The notes beneath the pieces were generated by a model. It was given only the letters and a program-made list of their open reading frames with translations. It made no database searches and was not told the origin of the DNA. 18,868 nt of DNA from Ramlibacter sp. (GTDB lineage: Bacteria; Pseudomonadota; Gammaproteobacteria; Burkholderiales; Burkholderiaceae_C): assembly GCA_025351615.1 (NCBI GenBank), contig JANXVP010000237.1:1-18868 (forward strand), read 5' to 3'. The position numbers and the translations under genes are program-made. Position 1 is the stretch's first letter. Each line of letters opens with the position of its first letter. Shown here piece after piece: positions 6,261 through 14,922 of this stretch.

Positions 6261-7541
6261 TCAGCGCGCCACTGCGTTGGTCAACGCCGACGCAGCGTCT
6301 GCGCGGCTGGCAGCGGGTGCGGCCGAACCGGGCTTCCAGGCCACGGCCCGTGGACGCACCCGACCGCCGTCCTGGAGTTGGCCGCCCAGCAGCACAGCCT
6401 CGCCTTCACGGATGCCGTCCAGCACCTCCACTGCATCGAGTGTCCGCAGGCCCAGCCGGACCTGGCGCGCCTGTGCCCTCCCGTCCTGCGCCACCAGCAC
6501 GCTTCCATCCCCGGCCGAGACGCTGTCGCGCAGCGCGCGCAAGGGCAGCACCAGAGCCCGCTCCCGTTGCCCCGTCGCGACCTCGACCGACAGCGTCATG
6601 TCTTCGCGCAGGAAGGCAGGACCTTCGCTGATCAGCGCAAGCTTCACTTCAATCGCACCGCGCTGGGCATCGACCGCCGGCGCAATCGATAGCACCCGTG
6701 CTGCGAACGGCTGGCCGGCAAAGGCATCCGCGACCACCATGGCTTTCTGGCCGGGTTGCAGCTGGTCGAGGAAGCGCTCGTCCACCTGCGCCACCAGCTG
6801 AGTCGGCCCCGCCAGTGCCAGGCTCATGAGCGCAACGCCGGGCTGCACAATCTGGCCGGGCTCCACGTTGCGGGTGAGGACCCGCGCGTCGGTGGGCGCC
6901 AGCACCGCCGCCTGCGACAGTCGCTCTTGGGCCGCCCAAGTCGCCGCGTGGGCCTGGGTTAACTGCGCCTGTGCCTGCGCGATGTCGGTTCCGCTGTCTT
7001 CGTTGGCACGGGTCTGGGCCGCAGCGCCGGTTTGCTGCGCTCGCGCCACCTCCACCGCGCGCCGCGCCTCGTCCAGCCTGGCCGCGCTCAGGAAGCCCTG
7101 GGTCACAAGCTGCTGCGTGCGCTCAAGGTCGGCCTCGGCGGCACGGACCGTCGCCTGGGCCTGGAGCAAAGCAGCGTTCGCAGCAGTCCGGCCGGTGCTG
7201 CGCAGGCCGGCCAGTCTGGCTTCGGCCAAGCGCTCGGCGGCGCGCACCTGGGCCGCCGCCGCCTGCAGTTCCGCGGTTTCCAGCTGCACCAGCACGTCGC
7301 CCCGGTGCACCTGCGCGCCCTCTCGCGCGCTCACCCTGGCAACGCGGCCGGTCAGCGTGGCGCCGATGCTTACCCGCGACAAGGTCGCCACCCGGGCCGA
7401 GAACTGAAGGGTGCGCACCAGCGGTGCCGGCTCCACGGTGAACGCGTCAACCTCAGGGGGCCGCAGCATCAAGACAGCCACGACTGCGACGGCAACCAGC
7501 ACGGCCGCGCCGGCCCCCCAGAGCCAGTGGCGTTTCAACAT
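6261..7541 (-). CDS. Periplasmic adaptor subunit (HlyD/MacA family)
   Basis: 426 residues: an N-terminal membrane anchor at about 7-26, a lipoyl half (GRVARVSAREGAQVHRGDVL, about 65-84), and a long Ala/Gln/Arg-rich alpha-helical hairpin at about 88-212. The second lipoyl half (VLAPTDARVLTRNVEPGQIV) follows, then a beta-barrel with AQVDERFLDQLQPGQ and a membrane-proximal domain to the C-terminus. This order is diagnostic of adaptors linking inner-membrane pumps to TolC-like channels. The downstream ABC permease and ATPase make it a MacA-type rather than an RND-type adaptor. The start codon has a good Shine-Dalgarno (AGGGAGC, 6-7 nt upstream). It begins only 33 nt after the ruvB stop, with no terminator between, so it may be co-transcribed with ruvAB. 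The Ala-rich tail after residue 405 looks disordered. Confidence 0.92.
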   Translation of the reverse strand: MLKRHWLWGAGAAVLVAVAVVAVLMLRPPEVDAFTVEPAPLVRTLQFSARVATLSRVSIGATLTGRVARVSAREGAQVHRGDVLVQLETAELQAAAAQVRAAERLAEARLAGLRSTGRTAANAALLQAQATVRAAEADLERTQQLVTQGFLSAARLDEARRAVEVARAQQTGAAAQTRANEDSGTDIAQAQAQLTQAHAATWAAQERLSQAAVLAPTDARVLTRNVEPGQIVQPGVALMSLALAGPTQLVAQVDERFLDQLQPGQKAMVVADAFAGQPFAARVLSIAPAVDAQRGAIEVKLALISEGPAFLREDMTLSVEVATGQRERALVLPLRALRDSVSAGDGSVLVAQDGRAQARQVRLGLRTLDAVEVLDGIREGEAVLLGGQLQDGGRVRPRAVAWKPGSAAPAASRADAASALTNAVAR

Positions 7542-7574
7542 GAAAGCTCCCTGGCGGTCATGCGGGTTCTGCCT

Positions 7575-8633
7575 TCAGGTCTCGAACAAACCGGAAGCCG
7601 CCTGCGGCGGCGTCACGCCGAGGTGGCGGTAGGCGGCCAGCGTCGCGATCCGGCCCCGCGGCGTGCGCTGCAGAAAGCCCTGCTGGATCAGGTACGGTTC
7701 GATCACGTCTTCGATGGTGTCGCGCTCTTCGCCGATGCTGGCCGCGATGTTGTCCAGGCCGACCGGACCGCCGTCGAACCGGTGAATCACCGCCTCCAGC
7801 AGCTTGCGGTCCATGTCGTCGAAGCCTTGCGCATCCACGTCGAGCATGGCGAGCGCCTTGTTCGCAATGTCCAGCGTGATGATGCCGGTGCCCTTCACGT
7901 CGGCATAGTCGCGCACCCGGCGCAGCAGCCGATTGGCAATCCGGGGCGTGCCGCGGGACCGCTGGGCGATTTCGCGCCCGCCCTGTTCGTCCATCGGCGC
8001 ATTGAGCAGGCCAGCGCTGCGCCTGACGATGCGCGCCAGTTCTTCCGGCGTGTAGAACTCCAGCCGCGCCACAATGCCGAAGCGGTCGCGCAGCGGATTG
8101 GTCAACATGCCGGCGCGGGTTGTGGCGCCGACCAGCGTGAACGGCTGAAGGTCCAGCTTGATCGAGCGGGCCGCCGGGCCTTCGCCGATCATGATGTCGA
8201 TCTGGTAGTCCTCGAGCGCAGGATAAAGAATCTCCTCCACGACCGGCGATAGCCGGTGGATTTCGTCGATGAAGAGCACATCGTTCTTTTCCAGGTTGGT
8301 CAGCAGCGCCGCCAGGTCCTTGGGTTTTTCCAGCACCGGCCCGGAGGTCTGGCGCAGATTGACGCCCAGCTCGTGGGCGATGATGTGCGACAGCGTCGTC
8401 TTGCCCAGCCCTGGCGGCCCGAACAGCAGCACATGGTCGAGCGCCTCGCCGCGCTTGCGGGCGGCGCCGATGAAAATCTCGAGCTGCTCGCGCGTCTTGG
8501 CCTGTCCGACGTAGTCGTCGAACAGCTTGGGACGCAGCGCCCGCTCGATTGCTTCTTCGTTCGGTGAAGCCGGCGCGGCGGAGACCACCCGCCTGGACGG
8601 CGGCATCTCGAAGTCGTCGGTCTGGATCGTCAT
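7575..8633 (-). CDS. ruvB: Holliday junction branch migration helicase RuvB
   Basis: 352 residues, normal length. AAA+ motor with Walker [10 protein letters not shown] (72-80), Walker B LFIDEIH (120-126), and GATTRAG (169-175) containing the trans-acting arginine finger Arg173, followed by LRDRFGI. The C-terminal winged-helix domain ends with [15 protein letters not shown] and YRHLG. RuvB hexamers pump DNA through the Holliday junction held by RuvA, in concert with RuvC resolvase, which is not in this window. The gene follows ruvA after 9 nt, with AAGG before its ATG. It is intact with no missing motif residues. Confidence 0.98.
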   Translation of the reverse strand: MTIQTDDFEMPPSRRVVSAAPASPNEEAIERALRPKLFDDYVGQAKTREQLEIFIGAARKRGEALDHVLLFGPPGLGKTTLSHIIAHELGVNLRQTSGPVLEKPKDLAALLTNLEKNDVLFIDEIHRLSPVVEEILYPALEDYQIDIMIGEGPAARSIKLDLQPFTLVGATTRAGMLTNPLRDRFGIVARLEFYTPEELARIVRRSAGLLNAPMDEQGGREIAQRSRGTPRIANRLLRRVRDYADVKGTGIITLDIANKALAMLDVDAQGFDDMDRKLLEAVIHRFDGGPVGLDNIAASIGEERDTIEDVIEPYLIQQGFLQRTPRGRIATLAAYRHLGVTPPQAASGLFET

Positions 8634-8642
8634 CTGGCCTTG

Positions 8643-9218
8643 CTACCTGGCGAGCGCCTTCAACGCCAGCTTGATGCCGTCGCTGACGCCAACGTCCTTC
8701 GGCAGCAACTTGACCGAGGCCGACGCCTCCTTGTCGCTGTAGCCGAGCGCGACCAGCGCCTGCAGGATGTCGGCCTGCGCATCGCTGGTGGCGCCCAGGC
8801 TGCCGGCGCCGATGTCCGCGCCCAGCTTGCCCTTCAACTCCAGCAGCAGGCGCTCAGCGGTTTTCTTGCCGATGCCCGGCACCTTGACCAGCCGGCCGGC
8901 GTCCTGCGCCGTGACCGCCTGCGCAATGTCGCCGACGCTCATTCCGCTGAGCACCGACAGCGCCGTGCGCGGACCGACTCCCGAGATCTTGATCAGCTGC
9001 CGGAACGCCTCGCGTTCGCTGGCAGAGCCGAAGCCGTAAAGAATCTGGGCGTCCTCGCGCACCACGAAATGCGTTAGCAGCGAAACCTTCTCGCCCGGGG
9101 CCGGCAAATTGTAGAACGTGCTCATCGGAACGTGGACCTCATAGCCGACGCCGTTGCAGTCCACCAGCAGTTGCGGCGGGTTCTTGTCCGCCAGCGTTCC
9201 GTTCAGCCTGCCGATCAT
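8643..9218 (-). CDS. ruvA: Holliday junction branch migration complex subunit RuvA
   Basis: 191 residues. It starts MIGRLNGTL and continues with the OB-fold ([13 protein letters not shown]). The tandem helix-hairpin-helix region includes [18 protein letters not shown] and [19 protein letters not shown]. The C-terminal domain III ([15 protein letters not shown]) contacts RuvB. RuvA tetramers clamp the Holliday junction and direct the two RuvB rings. The ATG at 9218 is the family start. It is the first gene of a minus-strand run that continues into ruvB and possibly the exporter. I looked for a LexA box (CTG-N10-CAG) in the 53-nt divergent region with phoH and did not see one, so SOS control is not supported here. 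Confidence 0.97.
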   Translation of the reverse strand: MIGRLNGTLADKNPPQLLVDCNGVGYEVHVPMSTFYNLPAPGEKVSLLTHFVVREDAQILYGFGSASEREAFRQLIKISGVGPRTALSVLSGMSVGDIAQAVTAQDAGRLVKVPGIGKKTAERLLLELKGKLGADIGAGSLGATSDAQADILQALVALGYSDKEASASVKLLPKDVGVSDGIKLALKALAR

Positions 9219-9244
9219 CTGGAGCCTGGTTTGTTGCCTATCAT

Positions 9245-9259
9245 GGGGGTCTCTCCCCC
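9245..9259. other. Small GC hairpin in the ruvA/phoH divergent region
   Basis: GGGGG-TCTCT-CCCCC forms a 5-bp stem with a 5-nt loop in the 53-nt gap between the divergent ruvA and phoH starts. It would lie in the leader of one or both mRNAs. A TATCAT at 9239-9244 could be a -10 for phoH, but no convincing -35 accompanies it. Confidence 0.4.
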
Positions 9260-9271
9260 GGAATTATCAGC

Positions 9272-10216
9272 TTGATTCTCAGACACACTTTTTCGCCGCC
9301 GAACAACGCGCGGCTGGCACGCCTTTGCGGTTCCATGGACGAACACCTGCGCACCATCGAAGCGGCGCTGCAGGTGAACATCGCCCACCGGCACGAACAG
9401 TTCAAGGTCGATGGGCCCAAGGCCAAGGCACAGCGCGCGCTGGAGGTGCTGCAAGCCCTGTACGAAATCGCCGTGCGCCCGATTGCCGCCGATCAGCTGC
9501 AGCTCATGCTGGCCGGCGACGGCGCGATGCGTGAGGACGAAAACGGCGCCATGACCCTGCAGACCCGGCGCAGCGACCTGAAGGCGCGTACGCCCAACCA
9601 GAGCGTCTACCTTGAAAACATCGCGACGCACGACATCACATTCGGCATCGGGCCGGCCGGCACCGGCAAGACCTACCTGGCCGTCGCCTGCGCGGTCGAT
9701 GCCCTGGAGCGCAGCGCGGTTCAACGCATCGTGCTGACGCGGCCGGCGGTCGAGGCCGGCGAGAAGCTCGGCTTCCTGCCCGGGGATTTGAGCCAGAAGG
9801 TCGATCCCTACCTGCGGCCGCTGTACGACGCGTTGTACGAACTGATGGGATTCGACAAGGTCGTCAAGGCCTTCGAGCGGTCGGCGCTGGAAATCGCGCC
9901 GCTGGCCTTCATGCGCGGCCGCACGCTGAACAACGCTTTCGTGATCCTCGACGAGGCGCAGAACACGACGCCCGAGCAGATGAAGATGTTCCTCACCCGA
10001 ATCGGTTTCGGCGCCAAGGCGGTCGTGACCGGCGACATCAGCCAGATCGACCTGCCCAAGGGCCAGCTCTCCGGGCTGGTCGAAGCCGAGTACATCCTCA
10101 AGCGCGTGAAGGGCATTGCGCATACCCGCTTCACCAGCGCCGACGTGGTGCGGCATCCGCTGGTGGCGCGCATCGTCGACGCTTACGACGCCGCCCGCAA
10201 GCGGGAAGCGAAGTAG
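9272..10216 (+). CDS. phoH: PhoH family ATPase (YbeZ-like)
   Basis: 314 residues. After an N-terminal domain (LRTIEAALQVNIAHRHEQF) comes the PhoH NTPase core: Walker A GPAGTGKT (127-134), VLTRPAVEAGEKLGFLPGD (154-172), Walker B VILDEAQN (224-231), and the TGDISQIDLP sensor segment (253-262). PhoH/YbeZ is an ATPase, probably acting on RNA, that is genetically and physically linked with the endoribonuclease YbeY in ribosome maturation. That agrees with ybeY lying 39 nt downstream. The chosen start is a TTG at 9272 giving MILRHTF, which I recall as the usual N-terminus in related Burkholderiales. A GGA lies 10 nt upstream, and no ATG in this frame lies upstream near it. The first ATG inside would cut into the conserved N-terminal domain. 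Confidence 0.95.
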   Translation: MILRHTFSPPNNARLARLCGSMDEHLRTIEAALQVNIAHRHEQFKVDGPKAKAQRALEVLQALYEIAVRPIAADQLQLMLAGDGAMREDENGAMTLQTRRSDLKARTPNQSVYLENIATHDITFGIGPAGTGKTYLAVACAVDALERSAVQRIVLTRPAVEAGEKLGFLPGDLSQKVDPYLRPLYDALYELMGFDKVVKAFERSALEIAPLAFMRGRTLNNAFVILDEAQNTTPEQMKMFLTRIGFGAKAVVTGDISQIDLPKGQLSGLVEAEYILKRVKGIAHTRFTSADVVRHPLVARIVDAYDAARKREAK

Positions 10217-10255
10217 CGCCTGTGTGTTCGCGCTGAATCCAGGCCTGCGACCGAT

Positions 10256-10705
10256 ATGACCCCTGACCTGGACCTCGAGCTCCAGTTTTCGGCGTTTGCG
10301 GGCAGCGCCGCCCACCGGGCCGTGCTGCGCCGCCCGACGGTGGCCCGCTGGATCGCACATGCGCTCGCCGCGCCCGGCGAGATCGCCGTGCGGATCGTCG
10401 GCGAGGCCGAGGGCCGGACGCTGAACCTGCAGTACCGGGGCAGGAACTATGCGACCAACGTCCTGACGTTCGACTACGCCGCCCAGCCGAGGGTGATGGC
10501 CGACCTGGTGCTATGCGGACCGGTGATCGAGCGCGAGGCCCGCGAGCAGGGCAAGACCTTGCAGGCGCACTACGCCCACCTGCTGGTGCACGGCACGCTG
10601 CATGCCCAGGGCTACGACCACGAAACCGGTGAAAGCGACGCGCTCGAGATGGAGACGCTGGAGATCCTGCTGCTGGCCGGACTCGGTTTCGACAATCCTT
10701 ACTGA
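10256..10705 (+). CDS. ybeY: rRNA maturation endoribonuclease YbeY
   Basis: 149 residues with the UPF0054 signature [11 protein letters not shown]. His112, His116 and His122 form the zinc site of this metallo-endoribonuclease. NVLTFDY (68-74) is the second conserved block. YbeY acts in 16S rRNA 3'-end maturation and ribosome quality control. It follows phoH on the same strand. In many proteobacteria corC/ybeX and lnt come next, but here the neighbour is dtd on the opposite strand only 6 nt away, so the usual phoH-ybeY-corC-lnt order is broken. An N-terminal stretch ([21 protein letters not shown]) is slightly longer than in E. coli but usual for the order as I recall it. Confidence 0.95.
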   Translation: MTPDLDLELQFSAFAGSAAHRAVLRRPTVARWIAHALAAPGEIAVRIVGEAEGRTLNLQYRGRNYATNVLTFDYAAQPRVMADLVLCGPVIEREAREQGKTLQAHYAHLLVHGTLHAQGYDHETGESDALEMETLEILLLAGLGFDNPY

Positions 10706-10711
10706 GCCGGA

Positions 10712-11152
10712 TCAGTTGACGCGCAGCGGGATCGTGACAGGTCCATCGTTGACCAGGTGCACCTGCATGTCGGCGCCGAATTCGCCGGTCGCCACGGCGG
10801 GATGGGCCTGGCGGGCTGCGGCCACGAAGTAGTCGTAGAGACGGCGGCCTTGTTCCGGCGGCGCGGCGCCGGTGAAACTGGGCCGGTTGCCGCCGGACGC
10901 ATCGGCCGCCAGGGTGAACTGGCTGACCAGCAGCAGGCCGCCCTCCACGTCCTGAACGCTGCGGTTCATCTTGCCGGCCTCGTCGCCGAAAATGCGAAGT
11001 TTGAGCAGCTTGGCCAGCAGCTTGTCGGCCTGCAGCGGGCCGTCAGCGAGTTCGGCGCAAACCAGGACCAGCAGGCCGCACCCAATCGCTCCGATGGTCA
11101 CGCCCGCGACTTCCACGCTTGCCTGGCTCACACGCTGGACGACGCTGATCAA
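10712..11152 (-). CDS. dtd: D-aminoacyl-tRNA deacylase
   Basis: 146 residues, standard DTD length, beginning [23 protein letters not shown] (77-84) contains the substrate-side motif. NDGPVT (135-140) carries the Gly-cisPro element that gives the enzyme its chirality-based proofreading. DTD hydrolyses D-aminoacyl-tRNAs (classically D-Tyr-tRNA) and also Gly-tRNA-Ala. The start is a TTG at 11152 whose last two bases are shared with the TGA of the upstream transporter gene, giving a TTGA overlap. GAGGACC about 6 nt upstream within the transporter gene serves as ribosome binding site. It is the last gene of the tyrS-transporter-dtd run, so it sits in the same apparent operon as TyrRS, the enzyme that can mischarge D-Tyr. 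Confidence 0.96.
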   Translation of the reverse strand: MISVVQRVSQASVEVAGVTIGAIGCGLLVLVCAELADGPLQADKLLAKLLKLRIFGDEAGKMNRSVQDVEGGLLLVSQFTLAADASGGNRPSFTGAAPPEQGRRLYDYFVAAARQAHPAVATGEFGADMQVHLVNDGPVTIPLRVN

Positions 11153-12066
11153 ATCAGGTCCTCTTCGTCCTCGAAATGCGCTTCGACATCGTTGGGCAGC
11201 AACTGGATGGTCGCGCGAAGTCCCGGGACCGCACTCATCAGCGCCTGTTCCACGGACGCCCGAACGGCGGCCGCACGACGCAGGGTCCAGTCGGACGGCA
11301 TGTGCATGTGCAGGTCGATGAAGCGTCGCTGGCCCGAGCGCCGGCTGGAAATGTGGTCGAAGCGGATAGTGGGGTGGCGGAAGCCCGCAAGCGTCTCTTC
11401 AACCTTCGCCAGCACCTCGGACTCCAGCGCTTCGTCCATCAGGCCCTGGGATGACTTCCACATCAGGGCCGCGCCTTCGCGCAGGATGTTCAACGCGACC
11501 CCGATGGCGACTGCCGCATCCAGCCACTGCCAATGCGAGAAGGCGACCAAACCCACGCCGACCACCACGCCGACAGAGGTCCAGACATCGGTGATCAGAT
11601 GGCGTGCGCCGCCCTCCAGCGCAATGGAACGGTGCAGGCGCGACGACTGCAGCATCGCCCAGGCCAGCGCCCCGTTGAGTGCTGAGCTGATCACCGACAG
11701 CGCCAGGCCAAGGCCGAGCTGGTCGAGGGCCTGTGGGTGAAACAGCCGCTGCACGGCCGCCCAGATGATCCCGACCGCCGCCACGATGATGAGAAGGCCT
11801 TCGAAGCCGGAGGAAAAATATTCCGCCTTGTGGTGGCCATACGGGTGATCGGCGTCCGCTGGCCTGCGCGCGATCGTGACCATGACCAGGCCGAACCCGG
11901 CACTCGCCAGGTTGACGAAAGATTCCATGGCATCCGACAGCAGGCCGACGGAGTCGGTGATCCACCAGGCGAGCCCCTTCATGCCGATGGTCACAACGGC
12001 AACGACGATGGAGGCGCGCATGAGCGCCTGAGGCGGCAATTTCCCGGCGACGGAGAGAGAGAGCAT
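11149..12066 (-). CDS. Cation diffusion facilitator family transporter (FieF/YiiP-like)
   Basis: 305 residues with about six membrane helices and a C-terminal cytosolic domain. Family landmarks are [14 protein letters not shown] in helix 2, [11 protein letters not shown] in the 2-3 loop, [12 protein letters not shown] in helix 5, and [20 protein letters not shown] in the YiiP-like C-terminal domain. The helix-5 half of the transport site is normal (His156, Asp160). The helix-2 half reads E-x3-N (Glu48, Asn52) where YiiP has D-x3-D. Members export Zn, Fe, Mn or Co in exchange for protons. The altered site makes the metal uncertain. The tail is very acidic ([11 protein letters not shown]). The ATG at 12066 is preferred because it precedes the hydrophobic start; a TTG at 12114 in the same frame would add 16 residues. 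It follows tyrS after 58 nt and overlaps dtd. Confidence 0.9.
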   Translation of the reverse strand: MLSLSVAGKLPPQALMRASIVVAVVTIGMKGLAWWITDSVGLLSDAMESFVNLASAGFGLVMVTIARRPADADHPYGHHKAEYFSSGFEGLLIIVAAVGIIWAAVQRLFHPQALDQLGLGLALSVISSALNGALAWAMLQSSRLHRSIALEGGARHLITDVWTSVGVVVGVGLVAFSHWQWLDAAVAIGVALNILREGAALMWKSSQGLMDEALESEVLAKVEETLAGFRHPTIRFDHISSRRSGQRRFIDLHMHMPSDWTLRRAAAVRASVEQALMSAVPGLRATIQLLPNDVEAHFEDEEDLI

Positions 12067-12124
12067 CACTGCATTGTGCAAGCAAGCCCGCCACCTGCTC
12101 GCGGCGTACGGCAAAGGCAGCCTG

Positions 12125-13360
12125 TCAAATCAGGGTGACCCGCGCGAACTTGCGCTTGCCAACCTGCACGACGTAAGTGCCGGGATCGAGCTTCAGGCCC
12201 TTGTCGCTGACCACCGAAGAATCGACCCGGACGCCGCCGCCATCGATCAACCGGCCGGCTTCCGACGTCGATGGCGCCAGCCCTGCCTGCTTGAGCAAGG
12301 CGGCGATACCCAAGGGCCCGCCGGCGAGTCGGACGTCCGGAATGTCGTCCGGCACGCCGCCCTTGCTGCGATTGTTGAAGTCCAGCTCGGCGCCATCGGC
12401 GGCCTGCGCGCTGTGAAAGCGGGTGGTGATCTCCCGGGCCAGCATCACCTTGGCCTGCTTGGGATTGCGGCCAGTCTCGACCTCGCGTTTCAGCGCCGCG
12501 ATCTCCGCCTCGCTGCGGAAGCTCAGCAACGTGAACCAGCGCCACATCAGGTCGTCCGAGATCGAGAGCACCTTGGCGAACATGGTGTTGGGACTCTCGC
12601 TGATGCCGATGTAGTTGTTTTTGCTCTTGGACATTTTCTCGACGCCGTCGAGCCCTTCGAGCAACGGCATGGTCAGGATGCACTGCGGTTCCTGTCCGTA
12701 TTCCTGTTGCAGGTGCCTGCCCATCAGCAGGTTGAACTTCTGGTCCGTGCCGCCGAGTTCCAGGTCGCTCCTCAGCGCCACCGAGTCGTAACCCTGCATC
12801 AGGGGGTAAAGGAATTCATGGACAGAAATCGACTGGCCCGCCTTGAAGCGCTTGTTGAAATCGTCGCGTTCCATCATCCGGGCCACGGTGTACCTGGCCG
12901 CCAGCTCGATCAAACCGCGCGCGCCTAGCGGGTCGCTCCACTCGCTGTTGTAGCGGATCTCGGTCTTTTCCGGGTCCAGCACCAGGCTGGCCTGCCGGTA
13001 ATAAGTCTCCGCGTTGACCTTGATCTGCTCGGGCGTGAGCGGCGGGCGGGTGGTATTGCGGCCGGAGGGGTCACCGATCATGGAGGTGAAATCGCCGATC
13101 AGGAAAATCACGGTATGGCCGAGGTCCTGGAGCTGCCGCATCTTGTTGAGCACGACCGTGTGGCCAACATGAATGTCCGGGGCAGTCGGGTCAAGCCCGA
13201 GCTTGACCCGCAACGGCACCCCGGTAGCCGCTGACCTTGCCAGCTTGTAGGTCCATTCCTCCAAGGGCAGCAGCTCATCCACCCCCCTCAATGACACAGC
13301 CAAGGCCTCCCTGACGGCATCGGTGACGGGGTGTTTTTTTGTAACAGAAGCTTGATTCAT
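12125..13360 (-). CDS. tyrS: Tyrosyl-tRNA synthetase, type 2
   Basis: 411 residues. Class I catalytic core with HVGH (64-67, the HIGH motif), QGYDS (189-193) and [13 protein letters not shown], then KMSKS (242-246). A C-terminal S4 RNA-binding domain occupies about 350-411. The HVGH motif and length match the TyrRS subgroup often called TyrZ or TyrS2, common in Betaproteobacteria, not the E. coli type. It charges tRNA-Tyr with tyrosine. The ATG at 13360 gives the usual N-terminus; a GTG at 13408 would add 16 poorly conserved residues. No strong Shine-Dalgarno precedes the ATG. The divergent 175-nt region upstream holds a TAGAAT that might be its -10. Confidence 0.97.
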   Translation of the reverse strand: MNQASVTKKHPVTDAVREALAVSLRGVDELLPLEEWTYKLARSAATGVPLRVKLGLDPTAPDIHVGHTVVLNKMRQLQDLGHTVIFLIGDFTSMIGDPSGRNTTRPPLTPEQIKVNAETYYRQASLVLDPEKTEIRYNSEWSDPLGARGLIELAARYTVARMMERDDFNKRFKAGQSISVHEFLYPLMQGYDSVALRSDLELGGTDQKFNLLMGRHLQQEYGQEPQCILTMPLLEGLDGVEKMSKSKNNYIGISESPNTMFAKVLSISDDLMWRWFTLLSFRSEAEIAALKREVETGRNPKQAKVMLAREITTRFHSAQAADGAELDFNNRSKGGVPDDIPDVRLAGGPLGIAALLKQAGLAPSTSEAGRLIDGGGVRVDSSVVSDKGLKLDPGTYVVQVGKRKFARVTLI

Positions 13361-13425
13361 AAGGGATTTTTTGGTTTTCCAGCATCCGGCGATGGCATAC
13401 TCCGGCACCCCATCCGCTCGTGTGG

Positions 13426-13431
13426 ATTCTA
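13426..13431 (-). promoter_or_regulatory. Candidate -10 element for tyrS
   Basis: On the minus strand TAGAAT (five of six to consensus) lies about 65 nt before the tyrS ATG in the 175-nt divergent region with the M23 gene. The hexamer 17 bp upstream (CACTTC) is a poor -35, so this is only a candidate. On the plus strand the same region has a tandem GTAAGC-GTAAGG at 13467-13478 of unknown meaning. Confidence 0.3.
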
Positions 13432-13535
13432 AAGGCGAGAAAATTCACGAAGTGGTGCAGGGAGTTGTAAGCGTAAGGAACTGTCCTGCCCTGATGTAGG
13501 ACTAATCCGACCAGTCTGTTGAAGGATTTCCAGTT

Positions 13536-14891
13536 TTGAACCATGGTTTTATGGCCGCCGGCGAAAAGTTGCTGGACCGCGCGGCTCACGCGCTCGCACA
13601 CCATCCAAAGCATGTCACCGCCTTCATCGCCGCCTTGCTGCTTGGCGGCGGCGGCGGGGCTTTTGCCGTGGCGTCACTGGGGCCGGATCCCTCCGCGCTG
13701 CCGGTCCATCAGGTCCTGGAAGCCATCCAGCCGGTGGCAGTGGCTGACCAGGGCGACTTGCAAGACCTGCACAGCCTGAAACTGTTCCGCTCCGAGGTGA
13801 CGCGCTCCACCGATACGGTCGAAGCGCTGCTGGCGCGGCTGGGGGTGGACGATCCCGCCGCCGCGAACTTCCTGCACCGCGAGCCCGGCTTCCGCACGGT
13901 GGTGGTCGGACAGGCCGGCCGCACCGTCACTGTCGAAGCCAATGACCGGCACGGACTGGACAAGCTCACGGTCCGCTGGGCGCCTACGGACGACGGCAGC
14001 TTCCGGCGCCTGGTGATCGAACGTACTGCCAGGGACCAGTTTGCTTCCCGCATCGAAAGCGCTGCCCTGACCGCGTCCGCGCGCCTTGCCAGTGGCGCCA
14101 TCCGGACCTCCCTGTTCGCGGCCGCCGATGAGGCGCGGGTGCCTGAGGTGGTGGCCACCCAGCTGGCCGACATTTTTTCCTCGGAAATCGACTTTCACCA
14201 CGCGCTGCGCAGGAACGACCGCTTCAACATCGTCTACGAAGCGCTCGAAGCCGACGGCGAGCCCCTTCGCACCGGCCGCATCCTGTCCGCCGAATTCGTC
14301 AACAGAGGCAAGGTCCACCAGGCCATGTGGTTCGAGCAGGCGGGCCAGAAGGGCGGCTACTACACGCTGGATGGCCAGAGCCTGCAGCATTCCTATCTGG
14401 CATCTCCGATGGAGTTCTCCCGCGTCACCAGTGGATTCGCGATGCGCTTCCACCCCATCCTGCAGGAGTGGAAAGCCCACCTGGGCGTCGACTACGGCGC
14501 TCCTGCCGGCACCCCGGTGAGGACGGTGGGCGACGGCGTCGTCGAGTTCGCCGGGGTCCAGAACGGTTTCGGCAACGTCGTGATCGTTCAGCACGGCAGC
14601 AGCGCCGAGACGGTGTATGCGCATTTGAGCCGCATCAACGTCCGGCCAGGCGAGAAGCTGGTCCAGGGCCAGAACATCGGTGCTGTCGGGGCGACAGGCT
14701 GGGCCACCGGGCCGCACCTGCATTTCGAGTTCCGCGTCAATGGCATCCACCAGGACCCGGTGCTGGCTGCCCGTGACAGTGGCGCCGTACCGGTCGCCGC
14801 GGTTGCCCGGCCGGCTTTCGACCGCATGGCGCGCGCAATGCGCAACCAGCTGGCGGCAGCGGCCTCTTCGACCTTCGCCAGCGCGCAGTAA
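13536..14891 (+). CDS. M23 family metallopeptidase (murein endopeptidase, OapA/MepM-like)
   Basis: 451 residues. A short N-terminal cytosolic part is followed by a membrane anchor at about 27-48 (AFIAALLLGGGGGAFAVASL). A substrate-occluding or linker region lies at about 58-290 and a LytM-type M23 domain at about 295-412. The zinc and catalytic residues are complete: HLGVD (His315, Asp319), YAHLS (His363) and HLHFE (His394, His396). Such enzymes cut peptide cross-links in peptidoglycan to allow wall growth or cell separation. The start is placed at TTG 13536 because GAAGGA (13521-13526) lies 9 nt upstream; an ATG at 13551 would be too far from it. The gene is divergent from tyrS and is followed after 31 nt by anmK. 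A bactofilin gene lies 1.6 kb away, convergent, which is a known type of partner for M23 enzymes. Confidence 0.94.
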   Translation: MNHGFMAAGEKLLDRAAHALAHHPKHVTAFIAALLLGGGGGAFAVASLGPDPSALPVHQVLEAIQPVAVADQGDLQDLHSLKLFRSEVTRSTDTVEALLARLGVDDPAAANFLHREPGFRTVVVGQAGRTVTVEANDRHGLDKLTVRWAPTDDGSFRRLVIERTARDQFASRIESAALTASARLASGAIRTSLFAAADEARVPEVVATQLADIFSSEIDFHHALRRNDRFNIVYEALEADGEPLRTGRILSAEFVNRGKVHQAMWFEQAGQKGGYYTLDGQSLQHSYLASPMEFSRVTSGFAMRFHPILQEWKAHLGVDYGAPAGTPVRTVGDGVVEFAGVQNGFGNVVIVQHGSSAETVYAHLSRINVRPGEKLVQGQNIGAVGATGWATGPHLHFEFRVNGIHQDPVLAARDSGAVPVAAVARPAFDRMARAMRNQLAAAASSTFASAQ

Positions 14892-14922
14892 ACGCCAGCC
14901 GCCGCCGGGCTACCATCGGCGC

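Noticed and set aside
5425..6801. Long plus-strand frame antisense to the permease and adaptor
   Set aside because: Low-complexity Arg/His/Gln-rich translation with no domain. The opposite strand has clear FtsX and HlyD features with good ribosome binding sites.
7032..8252. Long plus-strand frame antisense to ruvB and the adaptor
   Set aside because: It is the complement of the conserved RuvB coding sequence and has no motif of its own.
9219..9271. LexA (SOS) box in front of ruvA
   Set aside because: No CTG-N10-CAG palindrome is present in the divergent region.
13361..13535. Small gene or riboswitch between tyrS and the M23 gene
   Set aside because: No conserved structure or plausible short coding frame was recognised; only weak promoter-like words are present.
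13674..14750. Minus-strand frame antisense to the M23 peptidase
   Set aside because: Shadow of a gene whose zinc site and signature motifs are complete.
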